Shown: positions 46,901-54,664, counted from the first letter of the stretch. The stretch is 64,000 nucleotides of DNA from Sphingobacterium sp. CZ-UAM (GCF_002000245.1 NZ_MTCM01000001.1:1612001-1676000), one strand, 5' to 3'. Made by a program: numbers and translations. The notes: a model not told the origin generated them from the sequence alone.

Positions 46901-47134
46901 CCGCTGGAAGTAAATGGAAAAAAATATCCGGGCCAGGTACCCATGATGGCTTTTGGACGCATGTTGAAGGACGATGAGATCGCAGCGGTACTGACTTATG
47001 TACGCAATTCCTTTGGCAATAAATCGTCTGCTATTACAACAGAAAAAGTGCAGACGGTGCGGAAAGCCATCAATGGCAAAGAAAGTTTCTACACGGCGCA
47101 AGAATTATTAAAAGAACATCCATTAAAGAAATAA
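43910..47134 (+). CDS. PVC-type heme-binding dehydrogenase with N-terminal SGNH-like domain and C-terminal cytochrome c
   Basis: This lipoprotein of about 1074 residues has a hydrophobic signal near RLFLLLIGLISIGISSC (lipobox). Starts at 43877, 43910 or 43967 are all in frame; 43910 fits the promoter position best. Order of parts: an SGNH-hydrolase-like domain (about 45-270: HIILIGNNLGSRM, IIAFFGLNESY, IDGLQLNENGY), a beta-propeller of the membrane-bound dehydrogenase type (about 390-750: LTFDSRGRLWVAVMPTYPQW, ILEDTNNDGKADKQ, VPNPWGITFDEWGE), HEAT-like repeats (about 780-920) and a cytochrome c domain with CVTCH (Cys955, Cys958, His959). The SGNH part lacks the usual nucleophile Ser and has Gln where the catalytic His is expected, so it may only bind. 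It probably oxidises a sugar-like substrate in the periplasm and passes electrons to heme. Confidence 0.85.
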   Translation: MMNQSSDSEYRILKCKSRFMDRIPLRRLFLLLIGLISIGISSCSFFESDKLQLRKGAHIILIGNNLGSRMANYGLFETELQVRYPDSNLYIRNLCDAGNTPGFRPHSGMPSPWAFPAAEKFYAGTELANDSHTKGFFETPDQWISRHKADIIIAFFGLNESYRGAAGLKNYKAELDAFVKHTLSQKYNGTTAPQLALISPTAFEDLSQVRDLPNGKTENENLELYADAMEEVAKDNNIIFIDLFSKTKEWFKEATTPLTIDGLQLNENGYAKLAPTLATGLFGQSPAVAEAHWELVHAAVQEKNWMWHNDYKMPNGVHVFGERYEPYGPDNFPKEIIKVRELTAIRDTAIWLAAKGKKMDLKAADQNTTKLPEIKTNYTNNGKNGSPRYLYGEEAIHKFKMAPGYKIELFASEQEFPDLEKPVQLTFDSRGRLWVAVMPTYPQWKPGDPKPNDKLIILEDTNNDGKADKQTIFADGLQLPLGFELSAEGVYVSQGTNLILLTDTNGDDKADKREILLSGFDDHDTHHAHHAYTYDPSGGIYMGQGIFLLSDIETAYGTVRATGGGFYRYNPKRRKLDFIAQLNVPNPWGITFDEWGEDFYAETSSPTVSWMLPGSVKPEYAKFIQRPKNLIEDKHKVRPTSGLEIISSRHFPDEVQGDILINNTIGFLGTKEHVLEDDGSGYKSHHRQDLLQSSDMNFRPVDLEFAPDGSLYLIDWHNVLIGHMQHNQRDPMRDHTHGRIYRVTYPSRPLLQPAKIAGEPIDALLENLKLPEYRTRYRTRRELRDRKTEAVLDHVKTWITRLNKQDPNYEHQLLEALWVTAGTGKVDQQLLQQVLKAKDYHARAAAVRILRNEGDHIANQAKLLQEMASDSHPRVRLEAIVAASWLPKESGLPIINASAKMPLDDWMKPAYNWTLALLKGEPVPSVSRNEANIPKNINKETYLTGKAIYMREGMCVTCHQENGKGLEISGFPPLTPNPWIAGDEERLIKLVLKGLQGPLEVNGKKYPGQVPMMAFGRMLKDDEIAAVLTYVRNSFGNKSSAITTEKVQTVRKAINGKESFYTAQELLKEHPLKK

Positions 47135-47157
47135 CCCGATAACTAACCCTATAGACC

Positions 47158-48033
47158 ATGCGAACCATACATCTTAAAAGCTCCTTAGCGATCCTACTAA
47201 CCACAATCCTATTCTCCTGCGGCATAGCCTCCAAACAGGCACAGCAATCTGATGAAAAAAAACCATTGGTGGTTTTTGTCACGGGTGACCATGAATACGG
47301 CAGTGAGGCTACGATGCCGATTATCGCTGCGGAACTGGAGAAAAACTACAATATGCGAACTGTTGTTCTGAAATCCACACCCGATCCTATGTCTGAAGAA
47401 AACATACCTGGATTGGATGTCCTTAAACAAGCCGATCTGGCCATCTTCTTTTTACGCTGGCGGCGACTACCGGCCGATCAGCTAAAGCCTATCGACGAGT
47501 ACCTGAAATCCGGCAAACCGGTCATGGGATTCCGGACCACAACACATGCCTTCAACTTTCCTGTAGGACACGCCTCAGAAAACTGGAATGCTTTTGGTGA
47601 ATTTGCCTTTGGAACGCCCCCAGGTTGGGGAAAATCCGGTCATACCCACTACGGACATGAATCCAGTACCGATATCACTGTCATACCCGCACAAAAAGCA
47701 AATCCGATCCTGACCGGCGTCCCCTCATCTTTCCACGTCCGCTCCTGGCTATATCACGTATTGCCAGACTATCCACCAAAGGGTGCTACCTCGCTAATGA
47801 TGGGGAAAGCTATAAATCCCAATAAAACGGCAATTGAAAATCCAGTGGCCTGGACATGGCGAACACATTGGGGTGGTAAAAGCTTCTTCACCACCATGGG
47901 GCATCCCGATGACTTTAAGGAAGAAGGGCTGCAAAGACTGGTGATCAATGCCGTCCACTGGACACTGAACAAGGAGATTCCCCAAAAATGGGCCGGAAAA
48001 ATCGCTATGAACGTACCTTATCGTCAACAATAA
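47158..48033 (+). CDS. ThuA-like domain lipoprotein
   Basis: This 291-residue lipoprotein has a signal peptide with lipobox LFSC, followed by GIASKQ. The mature protein has the ThuA (trehalose-utilisation, glutamine-amidotransferase-like) fold: VVFVTGDHEYGSEATMPIIA at the start, then DLAIFFLRWRRLPADQLKPIDEYL, GFRTTTHAF, and near the end AWTWRTHWGGKSFFTTMGHPDDF. ThuA-like proteins often occur next to heme-binding dehydrogenases in Bacteroidota and Planctomycetes, where they are thought to act on oxidised sugars; the exact reaction is unknown. It follows the dehydrogenase by 23 nt. Export as a lipoprotein places it in the same compartment as that enzyme. Confidence 0.85.
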   Translation: MRTIHLKSSLAILLTTILFSCGIASKQAQQSDEKKPLVVFVTGDHEYGSEATMPIIAAELEKNYNMRTVVLKSTPDPMSEENIPGLDVLKQADLAIFFLRWRRLPADQLKPIDEYLKSGKPVMGFRTTTHAFNFPVGHASENWNAFGEFAFGTPPGWGKSGHTHYGHESSTDITVIPAQKANPILTGVPSSFHVRSWLYHVLPDYPPKGATSLMMGKAINPNKTAIENPVAWTWRTHWGGKSFFTTMGHPDDFKEEGLQRLVINAVHWTLNKEIPQKWAGKIAMNVPYRQQ

Positions 48034-48051
48034 ATAAGAAATCAACAAAAA

Positions 48052-48936
48052 ATGGAATTATCAATACACAACTGGATGCGCTCCGAGCCGCTGGAGACCA
48101 CCATCCGAAGAATAGCAAAACTCGGCTATACGAAATTGGAAATTGCTGGCAGTCCCGAACAATATGATACAAAGATCGTTCGGCAGTTGCTCCATCAATA
48201 CCATATTACATGCTGGGGTTCGGTGACACTGATGCTTGGCGAACGCAATTTATTGGCAAAAGACCATGGGCAACGAGCCCGATCGGTACAGTATGTCAAG
48301 GATGTGGTACGGATGGTTATGGAACTGGGAGGCAGCATGGTCTCCGTAGTCCCGGGGACAGTGGGCAAAATCCTGCCGGAAGCACGGCCCGAAGAAGAAT
48401 GGAAATGGGCCGTAGAATCGCTTCAGGAAATCTATGCATTCGCCGAGGAGTCAAACATCCGCCTGGGTATCGAACCGATCAACCGTTTTGAAACCTATTT
48501 TATCAATCGTGCTGATCAAGCCCTTGCACTCGCCGAAGCGGTGGGACCCAACTGTGGTGTATGCCTGGATACCTTTCATATGAATATGGAAGAAACGGAC
48601 AGTTATGCGGCCATCCGCCGGACAAAAGGCAGATTGACAGGTTTTCATGTGGCTGACAATAACCGGATGGCCCCGGGAATGGGACAGCTCGACTGGCTCA
48701 AGATCGTGGAAACGTTGCGAGAAATAGGGTATGACGATGTACTTTCGGTAGAATTCTGCGCACCCTTGGACCGTACCCCAGCTAATCCATATCCCAATTC
48801 ATTGGATGAAAATCCACAGGATCTATCGGCCGAACAGCGTAAGTTTTTGGAAGATCATGGCAGTACCCAAGTGACCGAAGCGTTCTATGACATGCTTACC
48901 CGTAAATCTTTCGAAACACTTTCTGTTTTATTGTAA
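48052..48936 (+). CDS. Sugar phosphate isomerase/epimerase (xylose-isomerase-like TIM barrel)
   Basis: This 294-residue cytoplasmic enzyme has no signal peptide. It belongs to the AP-endonuclease-2/xylose-isomerase-like TIM-barrel family that includes ketose 3-epimerases. Likely metal ligands are visible in order: Glu in RLGIEPINRFE, Asp/His in VCLDTFHMNME, His in LTGFHVADNNR, and Glu in VLSVEFCAP. The N-terminus LSIHNWMRSEPLETTIRRIAKLGYTKLEI fits the first barrel strand and helix. It sits 18 nt after the ThuA gene. It probably epimerises or isomerises a sugar or keto-sugar imported through this operon; the substrate is unknown. Confidence 0.85.
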   Translation: MELSIHNWMRSEPLETTIRRIAKLGYTKLEIAGSPEQYDTKIVRQLLHQYHITCWGSVTLMLGERNLLAKDHGQRARSVQYVKDVVRMVMELGGSMVSVVPGTVGKILPEARPEEEWKWAVESLQEIYAFAEESNIRLGIEPINRFETYFINRADQALALAEAVGPNCGVCLDTFHMNMEETDSYAAIRRTKGRLTGFHVADNNRMAPGMGQLDWLKIVETLREIGYDDVLSVEFCAPLDRTPANPYPNSLDENPQDLSAEQRKFLEDHGSTQVTEAFYDMLTRKSFETLSVLL

Positions 48937-48996
48937 CGTAAAATTAAATTGTGTAATCCTATTAAAAACCAGCTAAAAACAAGAGAACCTATAAAA

Positions 48997-50166
48997 ATGA
49001 AGATAACAAATATAGAAGCATACTGGCTACAATGTCCAATTGCTGAAAACAAACAACATTGCTCAGACTATGGCTTACTGACACATTTTGATATGACACT
49101 AGTGGTCATCAGCACGGACAGCGGTTTACAGGGTTATGGTGAAGCGAAGGCAGCTGTAGGTTCATCCGGAGGCTGTGCAGCAATCGTAAGTTGCATCGAA
49201 AATGATCTGAAACCTTTACTGATCGGAAAAGACGCCCGACAAATTACGCGGATCTGGGAAGAATTGTATAACGGTACACGTGACCATTATGCCTTGTCCA
49301 GAGGTCGTAAATTTCCGATACTGGGCCGAAGGGGGCTGACGATATCTGCCCTCAGTGGTATAGATACAGCCCTGTGGGACCTGAAGGGCAAAGCGCTGCA
49401 AGTCCCCGTTGTCGAGCTATTGGGTGGTGCATGCCGTGACCGGATGGAAGCCTATGCCAGTGGCGGATGGGCAAATGTAGAAGGCATCGGCGAACAGCTG
49501 CAAGGCTATGTTGACAAAGGTTTTAAAGCTGTAAAAATGCGGGTAGGTGTTATGGATCAGACCGTCAGGCAGAGCATTGCCCGTGTACAGGCGGCAAGAG
49601 AAGCATTGGGACCGGATATCAAGCTCATGGCCGATGCACACGGCACCTTCAGTGTGCCCGAAGCCAAATATTTCTGTAGCGCAGTGGAGGACAGTCATCT
49701 CTACTGGTTCGAGGAACCCATCAACCCGGATAATAAAGTCGGGACCGCCGAAGTTCGAGCGATGACAACAATTCCCATTGCCGCCGGTGAAAGTGAATTT
49801 ACCGCCTTTGACATCCGTGACCTAATGGCGGTGCGGGCACTGGATGTGGTGCAACCTGACTCGGCGATTATTGGTGGCATCTCCGAGGCCGTGCGCGTCG
49901 GGCATCTAGCGAATATACAGCAGATTGAACTGGCTCCGCACTGCTGGGGTTCGGCATTTTCCTTTATGGCTGGAGTCAACGTCGCCTTCGCCGCTGCTGC
50001 AGCTACCGTTATTGAATTTTCCTTGGGCGGTAATCCCATGATGTATGATCTGGTCAAAGAACAAATCATTGTCAAGGATGGTTACCTCGAGGCACCTACA
50101 GCACCCGGCTTGGGTCTTACCCCAAACTGGGATTTTATTCAAGAATTTAAACAAAAAATCAACTAA
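48997..50166 (+). CDS. Enolase-superfamily (mandelate racemase/muconate-lactonising type) enzyme, probable acid-sugar dehydratase
   Basis: This 389-residue protein starts MKITNIEAYWLQCP (an upstream in-frame Met at 48949 adds a polar tail and is less likely). It has the enolase-superfamily layout: an N-terminal capping domain, then a barrel with the base motif AVKMRVG (Lys..Arg), metal ligands Asp in LMADAHGTF, Glu in WFEEPINPD and Glu in AAGESEFTAF, and the Asp-His pair from VVQPDS and LAPHCWGSA. This is the mandelate racemase subgroup pattern, which contains many sugar-acid dehydratases producing 2-keto-3-deoxy acids. With an epimerase and a hydroxyacid dehydrogenase beside it, dehydration of a sugar acid is the likely step; the sugar is not known. 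It lies 2 nt before the VOC gene. Confidence 0.88.
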   Translation: MKITNIEAYWLQCPIAENKQHCSDYGLLTHFDMTLVVISTDSGLQGYGEAKAAVGSSGGCAAIVSCIENDLKPLLIGKDARQITRIWEELYNGTRDHYALSRGRKFPILGRRGLTISALSGIDTALWDLKGKALQVPVVELLGGACRDRMEAYASGGWANVEGIGEQLQGYVDKGFKAVKMRVGVMDQTVRQSIARVQAAREALGPDIKLMADAHGTFSVPEAKYFCSAVEDSHLYWFEEPINPDNKVGTAEVRAMTTIPIAAGESEFTAFDIRDLMAVRALDVVQPDSAIIGGISEAVRVGHLANIQQIELAPHCWGSAFSFMAGVNVAFAAAAATVIEFSLGGNPMMYDLVKEQIIVKDGYLEAPTAPGLGLTPNWDFIQEFKQKIN

Positions 50167-50168
50167 AT

Positions 50169-50654
50169 ATGGCACATTTACTGCGTATCAATCACGTCAC
50201 CCTGATCGTGGATAACCTCGAACGAGCAACCCAATTTTATCAGAAAGAATTGGGACTAGAACCACTGTCGGCATTCCAGTTCGACTACCCCGTTATGTTT
50301 TTCCGCATCAATGGAGAACAACAGCTTCATATCTCCGAATGGGAGGATGTTCCTTCTTTTCGTGGGCATACCTGTTTTGTCACAGATGACTTTAATGCAA
50401 TATTCTCCCGAATGAAAGCGCTCAATGCCATTGACATTCAACCATGGGGTAAAGTAAGGCAGCTTCCTGATGGCGCGATGCAAATGTTTGTACGGGATCC
50501 GAGTGGAAATCTCCTGGAAATATCGTCCAGTCCTGATGCTGACATAGATCCGCAGATCATGAAGGACGAGCTATACGAAGCCGGATTATATGTTTCCAAC
50601 CGGAATGATCCCAGGGGTTATCAATCTGCTGATGCAACACTTTACCATAAATAG
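50169..50654 (+). CDS. VOC-family (glyoxalase/dioxygenase-fold) protein
   Basis: This 161-residue cytoplasmic protein has two beta-alpha-beta-beta-beta modules of the vicinal oxygen chelate fold: INHVTLIVDNLERATQFYQKELG (His as first metal ligand), EQQLHISEWEDV (second), and FVRDPSGNLLEISS (Glu as last ligand). It starts 2 nt after the dehydratase stop, so translation is coupled. VOC proteins act as isomerases, lyases or dioxygenases on small metabolites. Within this operon it probably handles a keto-acid or aldehyde product; the reaction cannot be named from sequence. Confidence 0.85.
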   Translation: MAHLLRINHVTLIVDNLERATQFYQKELGLEPLSAFQFDYPVMFFRINGEQQLHISEWEDVPSFRGHTCFVTDDFNAIFSRMKALNAIDIQPWGKVRQLPDGAMQMFVRDPSGNLLEISSSPDADIDPQIMKDELYEAGLYVSNRNDPRGYQSADATLYHK

Positions 50655-50678
50655 CGGTACACCGACATAAATAAAAAA

Positions 50679-51641
50679 ATGAAGAAGACCGTATTATTGC
50701 TCGAAACCATTGCCGATGAGGCCTTGGCCCTATTAACAGATCAAGTCGATATACTGACCAGATATCCTAGTGAACACATCGAGGAAATCACGAAATATCA
50801 GCATGTCCGCGCCATCATCACCCGTGGTAAAGAACGGGTGGATCAAAGTTTAATACATGCCTGCCCCAATCTTGAGGTAATTGCACGCTGTGGTGTGGGT
50901 TTGGATAATATCGATGTGGCGGCTGCCACAAGCCGAGGCATCAAGGTAGTCAACACGCCTGGTGCCAATGCCTCTACGGTAGCCGAACATACATTAGCAC
51001 TGATGCTTATGTCCATCCGTGATCTATACCAAGCTGTAAGACAAGTGAAAGAGGGTAACTGGAATTGGCGGAATAGCTATGCAGGGGATGAACTGGCTGG
51101 CAAAACGCTGGGTATCATCGGGATGGGCAATATTGGCAAACGTGTAGCCATTCTAGCGGAGGCTTTTTCTATGCGCGTACTGTATTGGAGCCGAAATGAA
51201 CAGGAAGTACCCTACTCTTATTTACCGTTGGAGAAGCTCTTGAAACAATGTGATCTGATCAGTCTGCACGTACCATTTCCCGCTGGCAGTACAGCCTTGA
51301 TTGGTACAGCTCAATTCGCCCTGATGAAACCTGGGACATACCTCATTAATACAGCGAGAGGAGGCTTGGTTGATCACAGGGCTCTACTCGAGGCATTGGA
51401 AGGCCAGCGATTGGGGGGATTTGCTGCAGATGTACTGCCCGAACTCCCACCTACCCTAGGTAAGGCATTACTGGCGAACCCAAAAGTCCTGGTCACACCA
51501 CATGCCGGGAGTCTGACCAAGACAACTTACCGTCAGATGTGTTTACTTGCCGTAAATGATGTATTGGCAATTCTCCATGGAGATGAATACAATATACAAC
51601 ATATTTTTAATTATCAAGAGCTGACGGCTTCCCGCGATTAA
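50679..51641 (+). CDS. D-isomer-specific 2-hydroxyacid dehydrogenase
   Basis: This 320-residue NAD(P)-dependent dehydrogenase resembles phosphoglycerate and other D-2-hydroxyacid dehydrogenases. Substrate-domain motif: RCGVGLDNIDVAAATSRGIKV. Cofactor-binding motif: TLGIIGMGNIGKRVA (GxGxxG). Catalytic residues: Arg in INTARGGLVD, Glu in DVLPELPP and His in VTPHAGSLTK. No signal peptide. It is the last gene of the catabolic operon, 24 nt after the VOC gene, and is followed by a strong hairpin. It probably reduces or oxidises a 2-keto/2-hydroxy acid made by the dehydratase step. Confidence 0.9.
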   Translation: MKKTVLLLETIADEALALLTDQVDILTRYPSEHIEEITKYQHVRAIITRGKERVDQSLIHACPNLEVIARCGVGLDNIDVAAATSRGIKVVNTPGANASTVAEHTLALMLMSIRDLYQAVRQVKEGNWNWRNSYAGDELAGKTLGIIGMGNIGKRVAILAEAFSMRVLYWSRNEQEVPYSYLPLEKLLKQCDLISLHVPFPAGSTALIGTAQFALMKPGTYLINTARGGLVDHRALLEALEGQRLGGFAADVLPELPPTLGKALLANPKVLVTPHAGSLTKTTYRQMCLLAVNDVLAILHGDEYNIQHIFNYQELTASRD

Positions 51642-51660
51642 ACAAAGAGTCTATTTCATT

Positions 51661-51708
51661 TTTTCTCATCCTTGTATAACTTTAAAAGGCTATACAAGAA
51701 TGAGAAAA
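51661..51708 (+). terminator. Terminator of the catabolic operon
   Basis: An 18-bp stem with one mismatch (51661-51678 with 51691-51708) starts 20 nt after the dehydrogenase stop; the 3' arm ends in AAAA and is followed by TTTT. The stem is flanked by A/T runs on both strands, so it could act bidirectionally, although the sulfatase on the minus strand ends 186 nt away. Confidence 0.82.
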
Positions 51709-51893
51709 TTTTATCTGTTATTTAGGTTGATATACCCTTAGATAAAATCAAATAATGACTATACTTTACAAAACCGTATACCTTATCAGTAACAATCAGT
51801 TAAAGTATCTGAGTTTCAATAATCGGGCTGGTATAGCAAAAGAAGATGATCTTTTCTCAATAAGACAGATTTTCGCCGCCTAATATTTAAGCA

Positions 51894-53288
51894 CTATAAC
51901 TCCAGTTGATTAACGACAGGAGATACGGTCGCTTTATGCTCCTCCAATCGCTTTTTCATTTCAATTATAAAATCCGGATGCTTTTTTGAAACATTCTTTT
52001 TTTCACCCGGATCGACATCCAAATTATATACAAGTGCTGGATGATGAATAGTCATATCTTCATTGCCGTATTCGTCCTGCGTAACGAAATGTACTTTTAA
52101 ACCGCCTTTGCGTATCGCGTACACCTCTGTGTCACGGTAGTATAGGATTTCTGACCGCGGACTTTTTGATTGATTGAACATCACTTCTTTTAAATCATAA
52201 CCATCATAGACCCTGTCATTGGGCATATCTCGATGTATAAGTCCGGCGATCGTTGGAAAAAGATCCAACGTACTTCCCATTTCCATAACAACACCTTGTT
52301 TTAGTTTGCCCGGCCACCGGAAAATAGCAGGTACCCGCATTCCCCCTTCATATGTCCCTCCTTTACCGCCTTTAAGCGCCCCCGGACTTCCACCGTATTC
52401 ATCAAAAATAAGCCATGGCCCATTATCCGAAGTAAAAACAACAAGCGTCTTTTCATCGATTCCATTACGTTTCAGCGCTTCAAGAACTTTGCCTACACTC
52501 CAGTCGAGTTCCTCTATTACATCACCATAGATTCCTGATCGGCTTTTACCCTTGAATTCCGTCGAAGCAAATAGGGGGACATGTGGCATAGCATGCGCTA
52601 AGTAAAGAAAGAATGGCTTATTTTTGTTCTTATCAATAAAACCAACAGCTTCTTCGGTGTATTTTTTTGTCAGATTATTTTGATCCGCAGGGCGCTCTAC
52701 CTCGATCCCATTTCGAACTAAGGGTACATTGAAATAATCAATTTTAGGATTTCGCAAGGCATCAACGTAAGAAATCCCCCCGACTGGATCCATATCATTA
52801 CTATAGGGAATGCCATAATAATAATCGAATCCATGTGCATTGGGCATATATTCTTTTAAATGTCCCAGATGCCATTTACCAATCATCCCTGTCGCATAAC
52901 CCGCCCCTTTTAGAAATTTTGCGATGCTGATCTCACTTGGAGGTAGTCCGCCACGGGAATTTGGAAAAAGTACCCTCTTCTTATTACTTGCCATCCCTGA
53001 TCTAACCGGTAATCGTCCTGTCATCAAACCTGCTCTACTTGGCGTACAGACGGGAGCCGCTACATAAAAATTTGTCCATTTCTGTCCCTCATAAGCCATT
53101 CTATCCAGATTAGGCGTGTAGATCGTAGGATTCCCAAAAATACCGAGGTCGCCGTATCCCATGTCATCGGTGAAAATAATAATAATATTAGGAAGGCCAT
53201 CTTTACCCTGCGCCCTTACCAAACCAATATGAAAGACGCAGGGGATCAAGAAAAGATATATTAAATTTTTTATTTTGGTATTCTTCAT
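51894..53288 (-). CDS. Sulfatase, Cys-type (S1 family)
   Basis: This 464-residue exported enzyme has a signal peptide (NLIYLFLIPCVFHIGLVRAQ), metal-binding Asp41-Asp42 in IIFTDDMGYGD, and the maturation site C-T-P-S-R (Cys81) followed by AGLMTGRLPVRSGM. Downstream GMIGKWHLGH and VVFTSDNGPW are typical of arylsulfatase-A-like enzymes. It is the second gene of a two-gene operon with the PNGase F-like lipoprotein, 47 nt after it. That pairing suggests desulfation of N-glycans or glycoproteins, an inference from context. Maturation needs an enzyme not present in the window. Confidence 0.93.
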   Translation of the reverse strand: MKNTKIKNLIYLFLIPCVFHIGLVRAQGKDGLPNIIIIFTDDMGYGDLGIFGNPTIYTPNLDRMAYEGQKWTNFYVAAPVCTPSRAGLMTGRLPVRSGMASNKKRVLFPNSRGGLPPSEISIAKFLKGAGYATGMIGKWHLGHLKEYMPNAHGFDYYYGIPYSNDMDPVGGISYVDALRNPKIDYFNVPLVRNGIEVERPADQNNLTKKYTEEAVGFIDKNKNKPFFLYLAHAMPHVPLFASTEFKGKSRSGIYGDVIEELDWSVGKVLEALKRNGIDEKTLVVFTSDNGPWLIFDEYGGSPGALKGGKGGTYEGGMRVPAIFRWPGKLKQGVVMEMGSTLDLFPTIAGLIHRDMPNDRVYDGYDLKEVMFNQSKSPRSEILYYRDTEVYAIRKGGLKVHFVTQDEYGNEDMTIHHPALVYNLDVDPGEKKNVSKKHPDFIIEMKKRLEEHKATVSPVVNQLEL

Positions 53289-53335
53289 GTTAGAACATAT
53301 TTAATATCTCCAGATTTCAGATGACGAAATCATTC

Positions 53336-54481
53336 CTACTCGGTCCCCTGAAGATAGGCCGAGGCAATAATATTACCTTTACCTTCTACAAACTGCGCAT
53401 CTTTCACTTCGATTTTAAATGTATGATGTCCAGCAGCCAAATCCCCTAAACTTATTTCACGGATTGGAATCACGTCACCGGCACACCAATTTAATCGACT
53501 CCAATAGCTGTCAGGTAGCGCCGAATCAAAATAAATACGATTGAATTGAGTGTTATATTGCCGAAACGGTTCACAGGATTTTCCCCCAGGAGTAAAGCTC
53601 GACTTTAATTGATTGTCAAAGTAGACATTATGCACTCTTCTAACATATTCTTCACCCTCCGGATTAGCCCCATGACTTGAGGTGATCAAATACAATTTTA
53701 CGCCCTTCAAGGCTTTGCTTAGTGTTAGAGGGATTGTGCGTTCAGCCCCAGTGGCGGTCTTATTGCTTTTGTTCAGTTCATTATCTTCGCCATCTCCAGC
53801 CATCTTCATATACGAAAGACTGACGATGTTGACAGAATCTTTCCGCACAGTTGTCGATGGAGATGAACTAAATTTTAAGGTTCCAAAAAACGTCGCATTG
53901 GAATTACTACATCCAACAACTTCTTTTTGAGCTGAATAACTTACACCAAAAACTGAAAATCCCACCCATACATCATAATTGGCACGGATAGTTTTATCCT
54001 GCAAAAGGTCCGACAGATTAGTAAGGCTGAAGTGATATGGAACTTCCTTCACCGCTTTATTTTTGTCCATAAAAGGTGTTATAAATCGACCAATTTCGAT
54101 ATTTTTAGCACGCTGCTCATTATAATTCTCTCCCTTTTTGATCAAAGAAAAATAAACACGGCCAATTCGGTCATAATTGTCGCAATCTGCTTTAATCACG
54201 ACATCCATTTTCAAGTCTTTTCCAATGCCTGCAAGTTCCGCATCAGAAAATTTCCTGACATATAGACTATTGTTAATCCGTTGCACGCCTGTTGGCACAG
54301 GAGCCGTGCTGGTCGCATCATATCCCGTATAAAAAAGAATATTGTCAAATACAGTAATGGTACCACCAGTTCCAACGGCACGCTCGTCCTGAAGCCTGAG
54401 GTCATTCTCGGTCGACGGACTTTTCTTACAGGCTGTAAATGCAAGCAAACCTATAATAACAAAAAAAGAGGTTTTTCTCAT
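53336..54481 (-). CDS. PNGase F-like lipoprotein (putative N-glycan amidase)
   Basis: This 381-residue lipoprotein has a signal peptide with FTACKKSPS. The two-domain layout follows peptide-N-glycosidase F, which cleaves N-glycans from asparagine. N-domain: VVIKADCDNYDRIGRVYFSL corresponds to the enzyme's CDEWDR segment with the catalytic Asp, IEIGRFITPF matches 'yEIGRFITPY', and YDVWVGF lies where the enzyme has TETWL (Asp instead of Glu). C-domain: LITSSHGANPEGEEYVRRVHNVY, with a Glu near the second catalytic position, and YWSRLNWCAGDVIPIREISL, matching the 'R..WCPG...P' core. The alignment is by eye, so activity is not certain. Its operon partner is a sulfatase. The gene shares a divergent promoter region with the TlpA gene, later split by an inserted acyltransferase. 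Confidence 0.72.
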   Translation of the reverse strand: MRKTSFFVIIGLLAFTACKKSPSTENDLRLQDERAVGTGGTITVFDNILFYTGYDATSTAPVPTGVQRINNSLYVRKFSDAELAGIGKDLKMDVVIKADCDNYDRIGRVYFSLIKKGENYNEQRAKNIEIGRFITPFMDKNKAVKEVPYHFSLTNLSDLLQDKTIRANYDVWVGFSVFGVSYSAQKEVVGCSNSNATFFGTLKFSSSPSTTVRKDSVNIVSLSYMKMAGDGEDNELNKSNKTATGAERTIPLTLSKALKGVKLYLITSSHGANPEGEEYVRRVHNVYFDNQLKSSFTPGGKSCEPFRQYNTQFNRIYFDSALPDSYWSRLNWCAGDVIPIREISLGDLAAGHHTFKIEVKDAQFVEGKGNIIASAYLQGTE

Positions 54482-54508
54482 AATTTAAATTTATCAATTA
54501 GATATATA

Positions 54509-54533
54509 GACGGCTGAAGTCCAAAATTGTCCC
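54509..54533 (-). promoter_or_regulatory. ECF-type promoter for the PNGase F-like/sulfatase operon
   Basis: On the minus strand: GGGACAA, 14 nt, CGTC, about 28 nt before the start codon at 54481. Confidence 0.77.
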
Positions 54534-54554
54534 GCTGATTTCGCGACATTTTTC

Positions 54555-54579
54555 GGGACAATTCCAATTGCCATTCGTC
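54555..54579 (+). promoter_or_regulatory. Orphan ECF-type promoter facing the acyltransferase 3' end
   Basis: GGGACAA (54555-54561), 14 nt, CGTC (54576-54579). No plus-strand gene follows; transcription would run antisense into the acyltransferase gene. It exists because the promoter region was duplicated. Confidence 0.62.
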
Positions 54580-54646
54580 TTTGCAAAAAGACACGAAGTA
54601 AAATAAACACAACAAAAGGCGAACACAGCTTCCAGGCTAACATCCA

Positions 54647-54664
54647 TTGATGGCTAGCCATCAA
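54647..54664. repeat. Perfect 18-bp palindrome after the acyltransferase gene
   Basis: TTGATGGCTAGCCATCAA reads the same on both strands and lies about 70 nt beyond the acyltransferase stop. No T-run follows, so it is a poor terminator; it could be a protein-binding site or a remnant of the insertion. Confidence 0.5.

Larger units (their letters stand above)
54484..54640. repeat. Promoter-region duplicate, left copy
   Basis: About 157 bp that match 55849-56005 at roughly 90 percent, with one 1-nt indel. It carries two back-to-back ECF-type promoters, as does the other copy. The left copy now feeds only the PNGase F-like operon. Confidence 0.88.

Noticed and set aside
49701..50075. 124-residue minus-strand frame inside the dehydratase gene
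   Set aside because: Shadow of the enolase-superfamily gene; no independent support.
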